From the NCBI RefSeq assembly GCF_033100135.1, contig NZ_CP136920.1, forward strand, positions 5,451,001-5,515,000: a stretch of 64,000 nt of DNA, read 5' to 3'. The notes under the pieces were generated by a model, which saw only the letters and a list, made by a program, of their open reading frames with translations, had not been told where the DNA came from and made no database searches. The stretch is from Rubellicoccus peritrichatus. GTDB lineage: Bacteria; Verrucomicrobiota; Verrucomicrobiia; Opitutales; Cerasicoccaceae. Of the stretch, positions 34,000 to 42,569 are shown piece by piece; the stretch's first letter is position 1; each line of letters starts with the position of its first letter. The position numbers and the translations under genes are program-made.

Positions 34000-34755
34000 A
34001 TGTTATCATTTAGCACCTTACACCTTACGGTAGTATCCATTCTCTGCCTCAGCTGCGTTTCCCTGTATGCTGCCGAAGAAACATGGAGCTTCCCCTGGGC
34101 TGAGAACTACCTGCCTCTGAGCCGGGATCTCAGCGAAGTCGAAATCGATGGCTACATGGCACGCACTCAAAAGCTTGTTGGTGGCAACTTAACCATAGGC
34201 GGCCCCCTCAGCCGGCATTGGATTTTTGAGCCAGGGATAGATGCATCAATCAAGCTAAGTCTACTCCATAGCCCTGACACCAATTGTAAAATCTATCTCT
34301 ACCCTTCTGGAACATTTGCACCTTCCAATACAGATGAAGCTTTCACTTCATTCGCTGCAAACATAGCCAAGCTTGCAGAAAAGGATAAAGAGTCAGAAGT
34401 GACTTTTATTAAAAACAAAGAGGGAGAAATTGAGATACATCCACCACTGCAGGTAAACAAGCGCAGTGCCTTCTACAACCCGAACTCCGAAGAGCCGCAA
34501 GGCAAACTTCCCCGGATTTGCGGTCAGCATTACTATGAGCTATCATACACTTATGTTCATAATGAGCAAAAGATATCAGGAGCAGCCATTTTCACTTATC
34601 TGAAAAATCATGTCCTGTGCATCAGCCTGGAAGCTCCGGAAGCAAAATTCGCAAACCGGAAGAAGCTTCTAAATCAGCTTTTATCCTCACTCTATCTAGA
34701 AAACCCGATCCTTGAGGCAAAAGTGTCAGATGACAGCCAACTTCAGGATGGCTGA
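34000..34755 (+). CDS. Exported protein of unknown function
   Basis: 251 residues, starting 20 nt after the PilX-like gene and probably co-transcribed. A signal peptide (LTVVSILCLSCVSLYAAEE) is clear. The mature part shows SFPWAENYLPLSRDLSEVEI, two cysteines that may pair (NCKIYLYP, RICGQHYYEL) and a C-terminal helix. No family recognised. Confidence 0.6.
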   Translation: MLSFSTLHLTVVSILCLSCVSLYAAEETWSFPWAENYLPLSRDLSEVEIDGYMARTQKLVGGNLTIGGPLSRHWIFEPGIDASIKLSLLHSPDTNCKIYLYPSGTFAPSNTDEAFTSFAANIAKLAEKDKESEVTFIKNKEGEIEIHPPLQVNKRSAFYNPNSEEPQGKLPRICGQHYYELSYTYVHNEQKISGAAIFTYLKNHVLCISLEAPEAKFANRKKLLNQLLSSLYLENPILEAKVSDDSQLQDG

Positions 34756-34825
34756 AAACCTTTAAAAAGGGTTAAAATCATATCTTACCCATCTGACGTT
34801 AATGTTCTATTAACATTACATAGCG

Positions 34826-34831
34826 TATAAT
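34826..34831 (+). promoter_or_regulatory. -10 box of first tandem gene
   Basis: Perfect TATAAT 50 bp upstream of the ATG at 34881. No good -35 is seen (TGTTCT at 34803). The second copy has TATAAT at 35961, 48 bp upstream of its ATG. Confidence 0.55.
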
Positions 34832-34880
34832 GGTATGCGTCCAAATCGGACCAAAAACCATATTAAAAAAAGGTAACGCT

Positions 34881-35765
34881 ATGTTTAAGATTAAATCACC
34901 CTACTTCTGCCTATTGACTCTATTTTACGCTAGCACTGCATCATCTGATGCAACAATGACAATCGACATCACGGAGGACACAGATACCTCCACCGTAACT
35001 GTAGAGATTTCCGGAACGGTAAGGTTTGGCGAACTGGTTAATAGAGATGCCATTATTTTCGAAGAAGTAACTCCAACCCCAGCCATGATATCAGGTTATG
35101 GGCAAATCGCAATACAGGGCACCAAGAATCAAAGCACTGAAGGTTCGAAGCAAGCATACCTATATCAGCTTCCTACGGATGCCACCTGGATAGTGACAGA
35201 TAGTGATGGTAATACCGTCTCAACCACAGACCTGAGTGACCTAACCGCCTCGACATTGAACTTCGGGACCGCCACAGATATGACCACAGCAAGCTCAACG
35301 GATTCAACTAGTAACAAGACTTTTGCTATGTGGCTAAACAGTGATTCCAACCATCCAGGCTATCTTGGTTTTTCACGAGTAATCGAGTCAGGCGACTCCA
35401 TAAGCACCACCAACATCTACGAAAACACAACACTCGATGACCTTGGACTAACAACAGAGTATTCTTACACTTTATTGTATGGAGAAAATGGCAACGATAG
35501 TCTTATTATACAGATAACAAGCGATACTGACTCGTCTGAGCTATACGATGTTAGCAATGACTGGGTCTTCATCTCAGATGTACTGGCCGAAGGCACCTGG
35601 CTTTGGAGCACGGCAAACGCAACCTGGGTATTCATCTCTGCTAGCTTTATCACAGATGATGAAGACGAGAACAACAACGCCCGCTTTGCCTATGTTCTCG
35701 ATCAGGAAAATCAAAACAGTAGCGAATGGCTACAATTGAAGACAACTTCATCGTCAGTCGAATAA
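34881..35765 (+). CDS. Secreted Trp-rich protein, tandem copy 1
   Basis: 294 residues from the ATG at 34881, preceded by AAAAAAAGGTAA; the frame from 34830 runs through the promoter. It has a signal peptide (PYFCLLTLFYASTASSDA) and a Thr/Ser/Asp-rich beta-type body (VEISGTVRFGE; NTTLDDLGLTTEYSYTLLYG). The conserved C-terminus includes NDWVFISDVLAEGTWLWST and a W-V-F-I repeat, similar in style to Trp-rich modules of verrucomicrobial exported proteins. No PEP-CTERM signal. The copy at 36014 is about 85% identical over the last 115 residues. Confidence 0.7.
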   Translation: MFKIKSPYFCLLTLFYASTASSDATMTIDITEDTDTSTVTVEISGTVRFGELVNRDAIIFEEVTPTPAMISGYGQIAIQGTKNQSTEGSKQAYLYQLPTDATWIVTDSDGNTVSTTDLSDLTASTLNFGTATDMTTASSTDSTSNKTFAMWLNSDSNHPGYLGFSRVIESGDSISTTNIYENTTLDDLGLTTEYSYTLLYGENGNDSLIIQITSDTDSSELYDVSNDWVFISDVLAEGTWLWSTANATWVFISASFITDDEDENNNARFAYVLDQENQNSSEWLQLKTTSSSVE

Positions 35766-35804
35766 GTATTTTATAGAGCTTAAAAATTCACTCCCTGACC
35801 ACTA

Positions 35805-35840
35805 AAACCTCGGCAACGCAACACTTGCCGGGGTTTCTTT
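35805..35840 (+). terminator. Terminator of tandem copy 1
   Basis: AAACCTCGGCAA and TTGCCGGGGTTT with an 8-nt loop, then CTTTT. Confidence 0.85.
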
Positions 35841-35960
35841 TAGCTCTCAAGCGAGTCGGTTCCGTTTGGGGTATTGATCAGTAGAAAATCGACTCCATGA
35901 ATATCTCAAAAAAATGGGTAAAATCACCCCGGATTCATCTTATATTCAGGTTTTACAATG

Positions 35961-35966
35961 TATAAT
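35961..35966 (+). promoter_or_regulatory. -10 box of second tandem gene
   Basis: TATAAT, followed at similar distance by ACATTAAAAAAGGTAA before the ATG, as in copy 1. The leader is part of the duplicated unit. Confidence 0.55.
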
Positions 35967-36013
35967 AGTAAACGTTCAAAACCCTTAAAAATAACATTAA
36001 AAAAGGTAATACT

Positions 36014-36901
36014 ATGTTTGCATTCAAACCACACTACTTCTGCCTATTAGCCTTTTTATACGCTGGCACGTCATCGTCTAATGCGGTGCTAGACATAACC
36101 ATTGAAGAAAAAACAAAAGACTCCACTACCAGCGTAACGGTAAACATCTCGGGAACGGTAAGATTCGGGGAAGCCAACTTAGTCAGCGGCAGTGCGACGC
36201 AGCCGGCTGTCGCCATGACATCAGGCTATGGACAAATCGTGATACAGGGCTCAAAAGACGAAGACGATGACCTTTCAGAATTTGTTAATCTGTATACGCT
36301 TCCGACTAGCTCCACCTGGACAGTAACAGACAGCAGTGGAAGCGTCGTATCGACCACAGACCTTACCGACTTAACTGCCTCAACATTGAACTTCGGAACG
36401 GCAACCACCGCAACCAAAGCGACAACATCAGATGCTGATACTAAGTATACTTTCGCCCTGTGGCTCAATAGTAATTCAGATCATCCTGGTTCGCTCGGTT
36501 TTACACATGGAGCAGAGGATCAAGACGAAATCAATACGACCAATGTCTACGAAAACACAACACTCGATGACCTTGGACTCACAACCGAATACTCATATAC
36601 CCTGCTGTATGGAGATCAAGATCACGATGAAATCACGATTACGATAAGTAGTGATACAGATTCGTCTACGTCTGACCTATACGATGTCAGCAATGACTGG
36701 GTATTCATCTCAGATGTACTGGCCGAAGGCACCTGGCTCTGGAGCACGGTAAACGCAACCTGGGTATTTATCTCTGCCAACCTCATCACGGATGATGAAG
36801 ACGAAAACAACAACGCCCGCTTTGCCTATGTGATCGACCAGGAAGATCAAAACAGTGGCGAATGGCGACAACTGAAGACAACATCATCGTCAGTCGAATA
36901 A
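36014..36901 (+). CDS. Secreted Trp-rich protein, tandem copy 2
   Basis: 295 residues; paralogue of the preceding gene at a distance of 1133 bp. Signal peptide HYFCLLAFLYAGTSSSNA. The N-terminal halves have diverged (different acidic/Thr stretches, an extra EDEDDDL-like segment). The C-terminal part (YENTTLDDLGLTTEYSYTLL, YDVSNDWVFISDVLAEGTWL, TDDEDENNNARFAYV) is nearly unchanged, so the C-terminal module is under stronger constraint. It has its own promoter-like and terminator sequences. Confidence 0.7.
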   Translation: MFAFKPHYFCLLAFLYAGTSSSNAVLDITIEEKTKDSTTSVTVNISGTVRFGEANLVSGSATQPAVAMTSGYGQIVIQGSKDEDDDLSEFVNLYTLPTSSTWTVTDSSGSVVSTTDLTDLTASTLNFGTATTATKATTSDADTKYTFALWLNSNSDHPGSLGFTHGAEDQDEINTTNVYENTTLDDLGLTTEYSYTLLYGDQDHDEITITISSDTDSSTSDLYDVSNDWVFISDVLAEGTWLWSTVNATWVFISANLITDDEDENNNARFAYVIDQEDQNSGEWRQLKTTSSSVE

Positions 36902-36938
36902 TCAGTTTCTAAAACAAAAATTTACTCTCTAACCACTA

Positions 36939-36975
36939 AAACCTCGGCAATGAAAAACTTGCCGGGGTTTCTTTT
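36939..36975 (+). terminator. Terminator of tandem copy 2
   Basis: AAACCTCGGCAA and TTGCCGGGGTTT, loop TGAAAAAC, then CTTTTA. Same arms as at 35805, with a changed loop. Confidence 0.85.
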
Positions 36976-37032
36976 ACCCCTCACACGAGTCGACTTCGTT
37001 TAGAAGCATCACTTCCTTCACTCAAAGAGACT

Positions 37033-38004
37033 TCAATGATCGTGATCATGTCCATGATGATCGTGATCATGACTTGAAGGCGGAGGCATATCCGGAACCA
37101 CTTTAAATTCAATCTCATCCGCAGCACCACCTGAAACAGAATCCAAGGGCATCATGCCTCGGGGCGTTGCGATCTGGAATTTGCCAGTAACGTCTTCATA
37201 CTTCGGTTGGACAGGAAAGCGCTTGAAAGACGGAACGTTAAGCTGCTCCTCAAGTTCACGAATACGCTCTAAAACAACGTCTTGTGACGCACGAAAATCA
37301 TCCGTGGGCAATGTCGGGTAAAGCTCAACAAGGTACCGATAAGCTTCTTCGGGGCGACCGGATCGCTTGAGCATTTCGGCATAGATACGATTCGCATAAT
37401 ACGGAGCATCCTCCATTTCAGTCACTTCCTTGTAATAGGTGGCAGCGGCTTCGGTATCATTCAGTCGATTAAGATAGATCTGCGCTTTTTCCAAAGGGAC
37501 ACGAAAATCGTTAGGATGAAAAGCCTCGGCCTTGGCAATATAATCAAGCCCAAGCTGAGCATACTCAGCTTTGATTTTATTTTCCACAGACTTCGGCACT
37601 TCATCATAGCCACCAAGATCACGCATCTCCCAGGCCGGCATATCGTAGGCCATCATCCGGGCACCATTGAGCCAGAAAAACATTGGGCGTGGATCAATCG
37701 CGGTAACCAGATTCAGCATAGCTTCGGTTTTTGGGCGATCACGCTTCTCCCAAAACCCATTCGCTCGAATGAACAGAAAATCGGCAATGATCGTCCGAAA
37801 CCCACCAATCAACCCGATTACCAATCCCTGGCCAAGTGCGCCCTCGACTTCACGAAGGTTTAACTCCGGTTGGGTGGCTTTTACCTCTTTCCAAATCGGA
37901 CGTTCGAACGTTGAGGTCAACAGCCCGACCAAAAACAATGTCAGGACAGCAATGACACCAACACGTCCTTTGCGCCACAACCAACTGTCTTTGTCTTTAA
38001 TCAT
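37033..38004 (-). CDS. Membrane-anchored TPR protein with His-rich tail
   Basis: 323 residues. One transmembrane helix near the N-terminus (VGVIAVLTLFLVGLLTSTF), then helical repeats of TPR type (about 140-260, YIAKAEAFHPNDFRVPLEKA; YANRIYAEMLKRSGRPEEAY). The last 14 residues are almost only His and Asp (SSHDHDHHGHDHDH), a likely metal-binding tail. It is the last gene of a minus-strand operon with ABC permease, ABC ATPase and acylphosphatase, 59 bp behind the permease, so it may be an accessory of that transporter. Family not identified. Confidence 0.65.
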   Translation of the reverse strand: MIKDKDSWLWRKGRVGVIAVLTLFLVGLLTSTFERPIWKEVKATQPELNLREVEGALGQGLVIGLIGGFRTIIADFLFIRANGFWEKRDRPKTEAMLNLVTAIDPRPMFFWLNGARMMAYDMPAWEMRDLGGYDEVPKSVENKIKAEYAQLGLDYIAKAEAFHPNDFRVPLEKAQIYLNRLNDTEAAATYYKEVTEMEDAPYYANRIYAEMLKRSGRPEEAYRYLVELYPTLPTDDFRASQDVVLERIRELEEQLNVPSFKRFPVQPKYEDVTGKFQIATPRGMMPLDSVSGGAADEIEFKVVPDMPPPSSHDHDHHGHDHDH

Positions 38005-38063
38005 CTGGTTAAAGAGTTCCTGTGTTCATTGAGTTCTTTGTACGCGACCTTTGCACCTTCCAA

Positions 38064-38900
38064 CTAAATTTCACGACTGCGGAAACTGACAAAAGCAAGA
38101 ACGTTAAAGGCGATGATGTAAACGACACCGTATCCGACAATGCCCAGGGCAGATCCAGCCGAAAGGGACTCCTCACTGGGAAAGATCAAAAGTTCGGCCA
38201 CATTGAAGAGTTGAAAGTTTGGAAAAAGCAATGCCAGGACCCATACGATTCCCTTCAGAAAGGTGTTGGATATATCGCTCCAGCCATCGCGCGCAACATA
38301 CTGCAACTGGCAGATGACAAAAACAAAAAACGAAACGATGACTGTATATAAATTTGTATTCGAAAAACTCGCAATAAAGAGAGTGAAACCTGCGATGATA
38401 CCGAAGCGCAGTAACTCAACCACACCATACAATAACAGTCCGCTGTAGCTGACGATTCGCCCTTCTTCAAACGAGGTAGGATATCGATCCATCAAGGCAC
38501 TCTCTCGCCAAAACAACATGGCTGCCAACAAGCCAACCATCAGCATGGTGAAAACTCCCAGCATCGCCAGAATGCCAAGGAACTTCCCAATGACAAACTC
38601 CGACCGATATAACGGCTTCGCAAGTATGGTCAGGGCCGTACGGTTTTCAATCTCACTGAAGAAAAGCTGTGCAGTTGAGATGATTGCCAAAATGGAACCA
38701 AAGAACAAAATCGAGCCCAAACCAAAGTCGGTGATGAACTTCAACTCTGAGCTGCCAAAGTCAAACTGACGAAAAAAGTTGGAACTCAATACCAGGGCAA
38801 CAGCCAGAATGACGAGGACGTTGATAAACTTCTGCCGCAATGCTTCCAGAAAAGTATTACGGGCGATACTGAAGACGCGATTAAGACTACCACTCATCAA
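38064..38900 (-). CDS. ABC-2 type transporter permease
   Basis: 278 residues with six predicted membrane helices, including FINVLVILAVALVLSSNFF, LGSILFFGSILAIISTAQLF, FLGILAMLGVFTMLMVGLLA and the last VGYGVVYIIAFNVLAFVSF. NRTALTILAKPLYRSEFVIG is the cytoplasmic coupling region typical of ABC-2 permeases (NRT-..-LS.P). It overlaps the upstream ATPase gene by 4 nt, which indicates a complex. The substrate is unknown. Confidence 0.85.
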   Translation of the reverse strand: MMSGSLNRVFSIARNTFLEALRQKFINVLVILAVALVLSSNFFRQFDFGSSELKFITDFGLGSILFFGSILAIISTAQLFFSEIENRTALTILAKPLYRSEFVIGKFLGILAMLGVFTMLMVGLLAAMLFWRESALMDRYPTSFEEGRIVSYSGLLLYGVVELLRFGIIAGFTLFIASFSNTNLYTVIVSFFVFVICQLQYVARDGWSDISNTFLKGIVWVLALLFPNFQLFNVAELLIFPSEESLSAGSALGIVGYGVVYIIAFNVLAFVSFRSREI

Positions 38901-39778
38901 GCATCCCCTCCCTTCTCGGTTTTGCCTTTAACTTTACCATCATCTGTGTGCTGCAAAAATAATCGATCAAGGCTGATTCGTGGTGATTCCACGTTGACCA
39001 GTTTGGCACCATGTTTTTCAAGGACTGCTTTAATCTCTGCTTCGGCACTTTCTGGAAAATGCTCAACCACCAGTGACCGCATATCTCGCTTCTCCAAAAG
39101 ATCATCGACCTGTCCTTCGAGAACCAATTTGCCCCGATTCATAATACCAACCCGATCGCAAATGCCTTCCACTTGAGCAAGAAGATGCGAGCAAAGTAAA
39201 ACCGTCTTCCCGCGCTCCTTGAGTGATCGGATCATATCAGCAATCGCGGCAGAACCAATCGGGTCGACCCCAGCCGTCGGCTCGTCCAGGATAACCAATC
39301 GGGGATCATGAACAACCGCCTGGGCAATACCGATTCGCTGAAGCATGCCCTTTGAGTAAGTTCCAACCCGGCGATGAGCCGCTTCATCCATTGTCACCAA
39401 TTTCAAGACATCCTGCGTGCGATCCTCGATCTCACTTTTGGGCACACCACAAATCCTGGCGTAGAACTTCACCAGCTCGCGACCAGTGAGGTAGCGGTAA
39501 AAGTAAGGTGCCTCCGGTAAAAAGCCGACATCGTCACGGGATTTCACAGAGGTCGATGGGATACCATATATCGAACAATCACCCCTGGTCGGATCCAGCA
39601 GACCAAGAATGATCTTCATGGTGGTACTTTTTCCACATCCATTTGGCCCTAAAAGTCCAAAAATCTCATTATCGGCAACCGAAAGGGAAACCTCATCAAC
39701 GGCACGTAACTTAACACCTCGCATTCCAATACGAAAATCCTTCGTTAATCCGTTGATCTGAATCGCAGTCTTACTCAT
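38897..39778 (-). CDS. ABC transporter ATPase
   Basis: 293 residues. Walker A GLLGPNGCGKSTT, Q-loop region DVGFLPEAPYFYRYLTGREL, signature YSKGMLQRIGIAQAV, Walker B PRLVILDEPTAGVDPIG, H-loop LLCSHLLAQVE. The C-terminal domain of about 75 residues is typical for ABC-2 exporters of the CcmA/NatA type. Pairs with the permease at 38064. It starts 4 nt after the acylphosphatase gene. Confidence 0.92.
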   Translation of the reverse strand: MSKTAIQINGLTKDFRIGMRGVKLRAVDEVSLSVADNEIFGLLGPNGCGKSTTMKIILGLLDPTRGDCSIYGIPSTSVKSRDDVGFLPEAPYFYRYLTGRELVKFYARICGVPKSEIEDRTQDVLKLVTMDEAAHRRVGTYSKGMLQRIGIAQAVVHDPRLVILDEPTAGVDPIGSAAIADMIRSLKERGKTVLLCSHLLAQVEGICDRVGIMNRGKLVLEGQVDDLLEKRDMRSLVVEHFPESAEAEIKAVLEKHGAKLVNVESPRISLDRLFLQHTDDGKVKGKTEKGGDA

Positions 39779-39782
39779 GGGG

Positions 39783-40064
39783 TTATTGGGTAATCGAAAA
39801 GTTTTTGTATCCGGGCTCTCCCGATGAAGTCATATCTTCGGTTTTACGTATAAAAGGCGACATCCGCTCCTTTACCTCATCTGCAAATGCATTCACCTCT
39901 TTGGCTGTGCCCTCTGCAACGAGCTGGACCCGTCCATCTGCAAGATTTTTCACTTCACCATTCACTTCAAACTCTTTTGCGACCTGAAAAGTCGCATATC
40001 GAAAGCCAACCCCCTGCACTCGACCCGAAAAAAAGATCTCCAAACGTGTTACAGTGCGGCTCAT
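39783..40064 (-). CDS. acyP: Acylphosphatase
   Basis: Hydrolyses acyl phosphates. 93 residues, the classic small ferredoxin-like enzyme. FFSGRVQGVGFRYATFQVAK holds the catalytic arginine, and EVKNLADGRVQLVAEG the catalytic asparagine. First gene of the ABC operon; the link to transport is not obvious. Confidence 0.93.
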   Translation of the reverse strand: MSRTVTRLEIFFSGRVQGVGFRYATFQVAKEFEVNGEVKNLADGRVQLVAEGTAKEVNAFADEVKERMSPFIRKTEDMTSSGEPGYKNFSITQ

Positions 40065-40235
40065 GATATAAGGTGTTTAACAGTAAAAATCAGGTGCATT
40101 CTATAGTAAGCAATGAGGGCATAAGTCAATCAAGTCCAACGCTTTTCGTGTTTTTAAGACTGATTTAACATATACTTATTTTCGCGTAGGCAAATAATCC
40201 ACCAAAGAAAAAACATTTTCAAGGTTGATATTTTC

Positions 40236-40253
40236 AAAGTGAGACGTCACTTT
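40236..40253. promoter_or_regulatory. Perfect inverted repeat upstream of 40286
   Basis: AAAGTGA and TCACTTT around GACG, 32 bp before the next ATG. It may be an operator or a leader hairpin. The rest of the 220-bp divergent spacer is AT-rich without clear promoter boxes. Confidence 0.4.
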
Positions 40254-40285
40254 CTAATAAAGAAACACCAAGTAAAGTTTCGCTT

Positions 40286-40975
40286 ATGAGTGGATACGAA
40301 TTTGAAGGCTATTCAGACGGAGAATGGGAAAGCCATGAGGAGTTGGCCTGGAATGAATTCGATTGGCAACATTACCTGAAAAATAACGAGCGAGAGATCG
40401 CCGATTTTCTTGCCCATTACCATCGTCTGAAACACAGACCGGACCATCTTGATGAAATAGCCCGTGTGATGGGCTGGGACATGGAAGAATGGACTCCCGG
40501 AGAACTTAATGATCCCGAAGCTGGCGAAGCCGAGGATGCCAAAGAAGATGAAGACTTCATTGAGCCTTACACGGTTCACAAACATCCGGTCTACATCGTC
40601 ACGCATGGTCTTTATCAGCACCTGTTTCAGTGCTGGGAGCATTTCACCGCACAACATCATCGGTCACTTAGCCCGATCCTGGCCGGCCGCCTGCCAGCCA
40701 GTCTACATGCTGGCGAGATAAACGCAGTCATGGGTATCACGGCGTTGGACATGGGCGATTTCAATCTGACCGTCTGTCATTTGAAAAATGCGCTGAGTGC
40801 ACTCAATCACACAATGACATTGATTAAGCAGGTTTCGCTGAAAAACACCCGTCACGAGGCACTTTTCCAGGCCGAATGCATGGGTGTCCTTTTTGATCTG
40901 AGAGAAGTCTGGTTGAGAGTGATGAACGACTGCCGTGAGGAAGAAAAACGTCAGGATGGTCCCGAACGTGACTAA
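40286..40975 (+). CDS. Acidic protein of unknown function
   Basis: 229 residues, not recognised. The N-terminus is rich in Asp, Glu and aromatic residues (YEFEGYSDGEWESHEELAWN), then a helical part (REIADFLAHYHRLKHRPDHL), an acidic linker (EAGEAEDAKEDEDFIE) and a helical C-terminal domain with several His and Cys (HGLYQHLFQCWEHFTAQHHR). No signal peptide or membrane helix. Single gene, divergent from the acylphosphatase operon. Confidence 0.6.
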   Translation: MSGYEFEGYSDGEWESHEELAWNEFDWQHYLKNNEREIADFLAHYHRLKHRPDHLDEIARVMGWDMEEWTPGELNDPEAGEAEDAKEDEDFIEPYTVHKHPVYIVTHGLYQHLFQCWEHFTAQHHRSLSPILAGRLPASLHAGEINAVMGITALDMGDFNLTVCHLKNALSALNHTMTLIKQVSLKNTRHEALFQAECMGVLFDLREVWLRVMNDCREEEKRQDGPERD

Positions 40976-41050
40976 CAAAGCCTGAGTGTCGCTCAAAAGA
41001 AGGCTTTCGGCCTTGACGGGTGGCCCGCTGACGGCAATACCGTTTGCCTC

Positions 41051-42400
41051 TTGAAATCTCGCTTCTATAGAGTCCCCTTCCTACAAGTTGTCGTCCTGAC
41101 TGCGGTATTCGCTACCAGCATTCTCGATTCGAGAGCTGATCTCCTCAAAGCTGGCCCAATGGCTGGCTACTCTAAAATGCGGGAGACAGCCATCTGGCTT
41201 CAAACCAACGAACCAAGTCAGGTTAAGATCCAGTATTGGCCAAAAGATTCACCTTCCAAGAAGAGTGAAACCAGTACGAAGCAAACGACCATTGATGAGG
41301 CCAATACAGCGACACTAATTGCTGGAAACCTCGATCCTGGAACACTTTACGAATATCGTGTCTTCGTCGACGGCAAGCCAGTCGCTGCCGACTACGCACT
41401 CGAATTCCAAACACCACCCTTCTATCGAGACCGATTTCCCCCGCCCGACTTTAAAGTGGCTCTCGGCGGTGGACATTATGCCAACGATAAGGCTTACGAC
41501 CCGCTTAACCGCATACCTGGCGGCGACTACTCCATCTTTCTCGCGATTGCGGCTAAGAATCCGGATATGATGATCTGGCTCGGTAATAATATCTTCTTAC
41601 GCGAGCCTGACTGGGACTCCGATTCCGGTGTTTTAAGCAGATACAGTAAAAACCGTGAACAGCCTGAGCTGCAACCACTTCTGGGTTCTGTACATCATCT
41701 GGCCACCTGGTCAACACATGACTTTGGAGCAGAAGGCGCAGACCGGTTAAGTCAGTCAGGCCAACATGCACGTCATGCATTTGATCTTTTCTGGGCGAAT
41801 CCTCCACACGATGTTGCTGGAATCAATGGTATCACCGCGAAAGCGAGTTGGTCGGATGTGGATTTTTTCATCCTGGATGACCGCACTAATCGGGATTTAA
41901 CTTCCAGAGTTTCGAGCAAACGTCAGATCCTTGGAGAAGAGCAGATCAAGTGGCTGGTCGAATCTCTGCGGCGGAGCAATGCGACGTTTAAAGTAGTCGT
42001 TAATGGTTCGCCCATATTAAACCCGGCGGATTCTCCTGAGAATCTCCAAATTGCTGAAGATGAACGAGATGAACTCCTTGAAGCACTTAAAGATGCCGAT
42101 ATCCCAGGACTCTTTTTTGTAGCAGGAGGCAAAAGCCACGGAGAACTGACAAAACTGGTTCGAGCCAATGCGCCAGACGTATATGAACTCACACTCGGCC
42201 CATTGACCGGAAGACCTGCAAGCGATACCCGCGAACTAAACTACTTCCGAGTTCCCGGTAATTCAGTATTTCAGCGCCACTTCTCAATATTGGAATTTCA
42301 CGGCCCGGAAGATGACCGCCAAATGCGGGTCAGCGTATACGACGTCAACGGGACTGAAATCTGGACTGACAATTTCCACGCCAGCTCAATGCAATTTTAG
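41051..42400 (+). CDS. Exported PhoD-like protein lacking metal ligands
   Basis: 449 residues from a TTG start, with signal peptide (LQVVVLTAVFATSILDSRA). A fibronectin-like N-domain (about 35-120) and a calcineurin-like domain follow the layout of PhoD-type phosphatases: MMIWLGNNIFLREPDW, LATWSTHDFGAEGAD, DFFILDDRTNRD, LGEEQIKWLVESLRRS, LFFVAGGKSHGEL. Active members have LGDN, TWDDHD and SGDRH at these places. Here residues 179 (D to N), 221-222 (DD to ST) and 360 (D to G) are changed. The protein is probably a non-catalytic homologue. Confidence 0.75.
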   Translation: MKSRFYRVPFLQVVVLTAVFATSILDSRADLLKAGPMAGYSKMRETAIWLQTNEPSQVKIQYWPKDSPSKKSETSTKQTTIDEANTATLIAGNLDPGTLYEYRVFVDGKPVAADYALEFQTPPFYRDRFPPPDFKVALGGGHYANDKAYDPLNRIPGGDYSIFLAIAAKNPDMMIWLGNNIFLREPDWDSDSGVLSRYSKNREQPELQPLLGSVHHLATWSTHDFGAEGADRLSQSGQHARHAFDLFWANPPHDVAGINGITAKASWSDVDFFILDDRTNRDLTSRVSSKRQILGEEQIKWLVESLRRSNATFKVVVNGSPILNPADSPENLQIAEDERDELLEALKDADIPGLFFVAGGKSHGELTKLVRANAPDVYELTLGPLTGRPASDTRELNYFRVPGNSVFQRHFSILEFHGPEDDRQMRVSVYDVNGTEIWTDNFHASSMQF

Positions 42401-42403
42401 TAT

Positions 42404-42545
42404 GCCACAGAGTCACAGAGGGCACTGAGAAATATGCGGCAAGGGTAGCGTCCAGCGTACCCGCTGGACAAACGGTTCTTTGAGGCAAAATGTCCGGCGA
42501 GGACGCCGAACGCTACCTATTCTTGGCCAATCAAAATTGGCCTTT
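42404..42545. repeat. Repeat cluster between convergent genes
   Basis: A CCACAGAGTCACAGAGGGCA run (42406), an inverted pair GGTAGCG/CGCTACC (42444 and 42511) enclosing CCAGCG-GTACC-type arms, and a hairpin GGCCAAT-CAAA-ATTGGCC (42525-42542). The last may terminate the convergent genes ending at 42400 and 42570. Confidence 0.6.
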
Positions 42546-42569
42546 GGCCTCAATATTTCGTCAAAGTGA

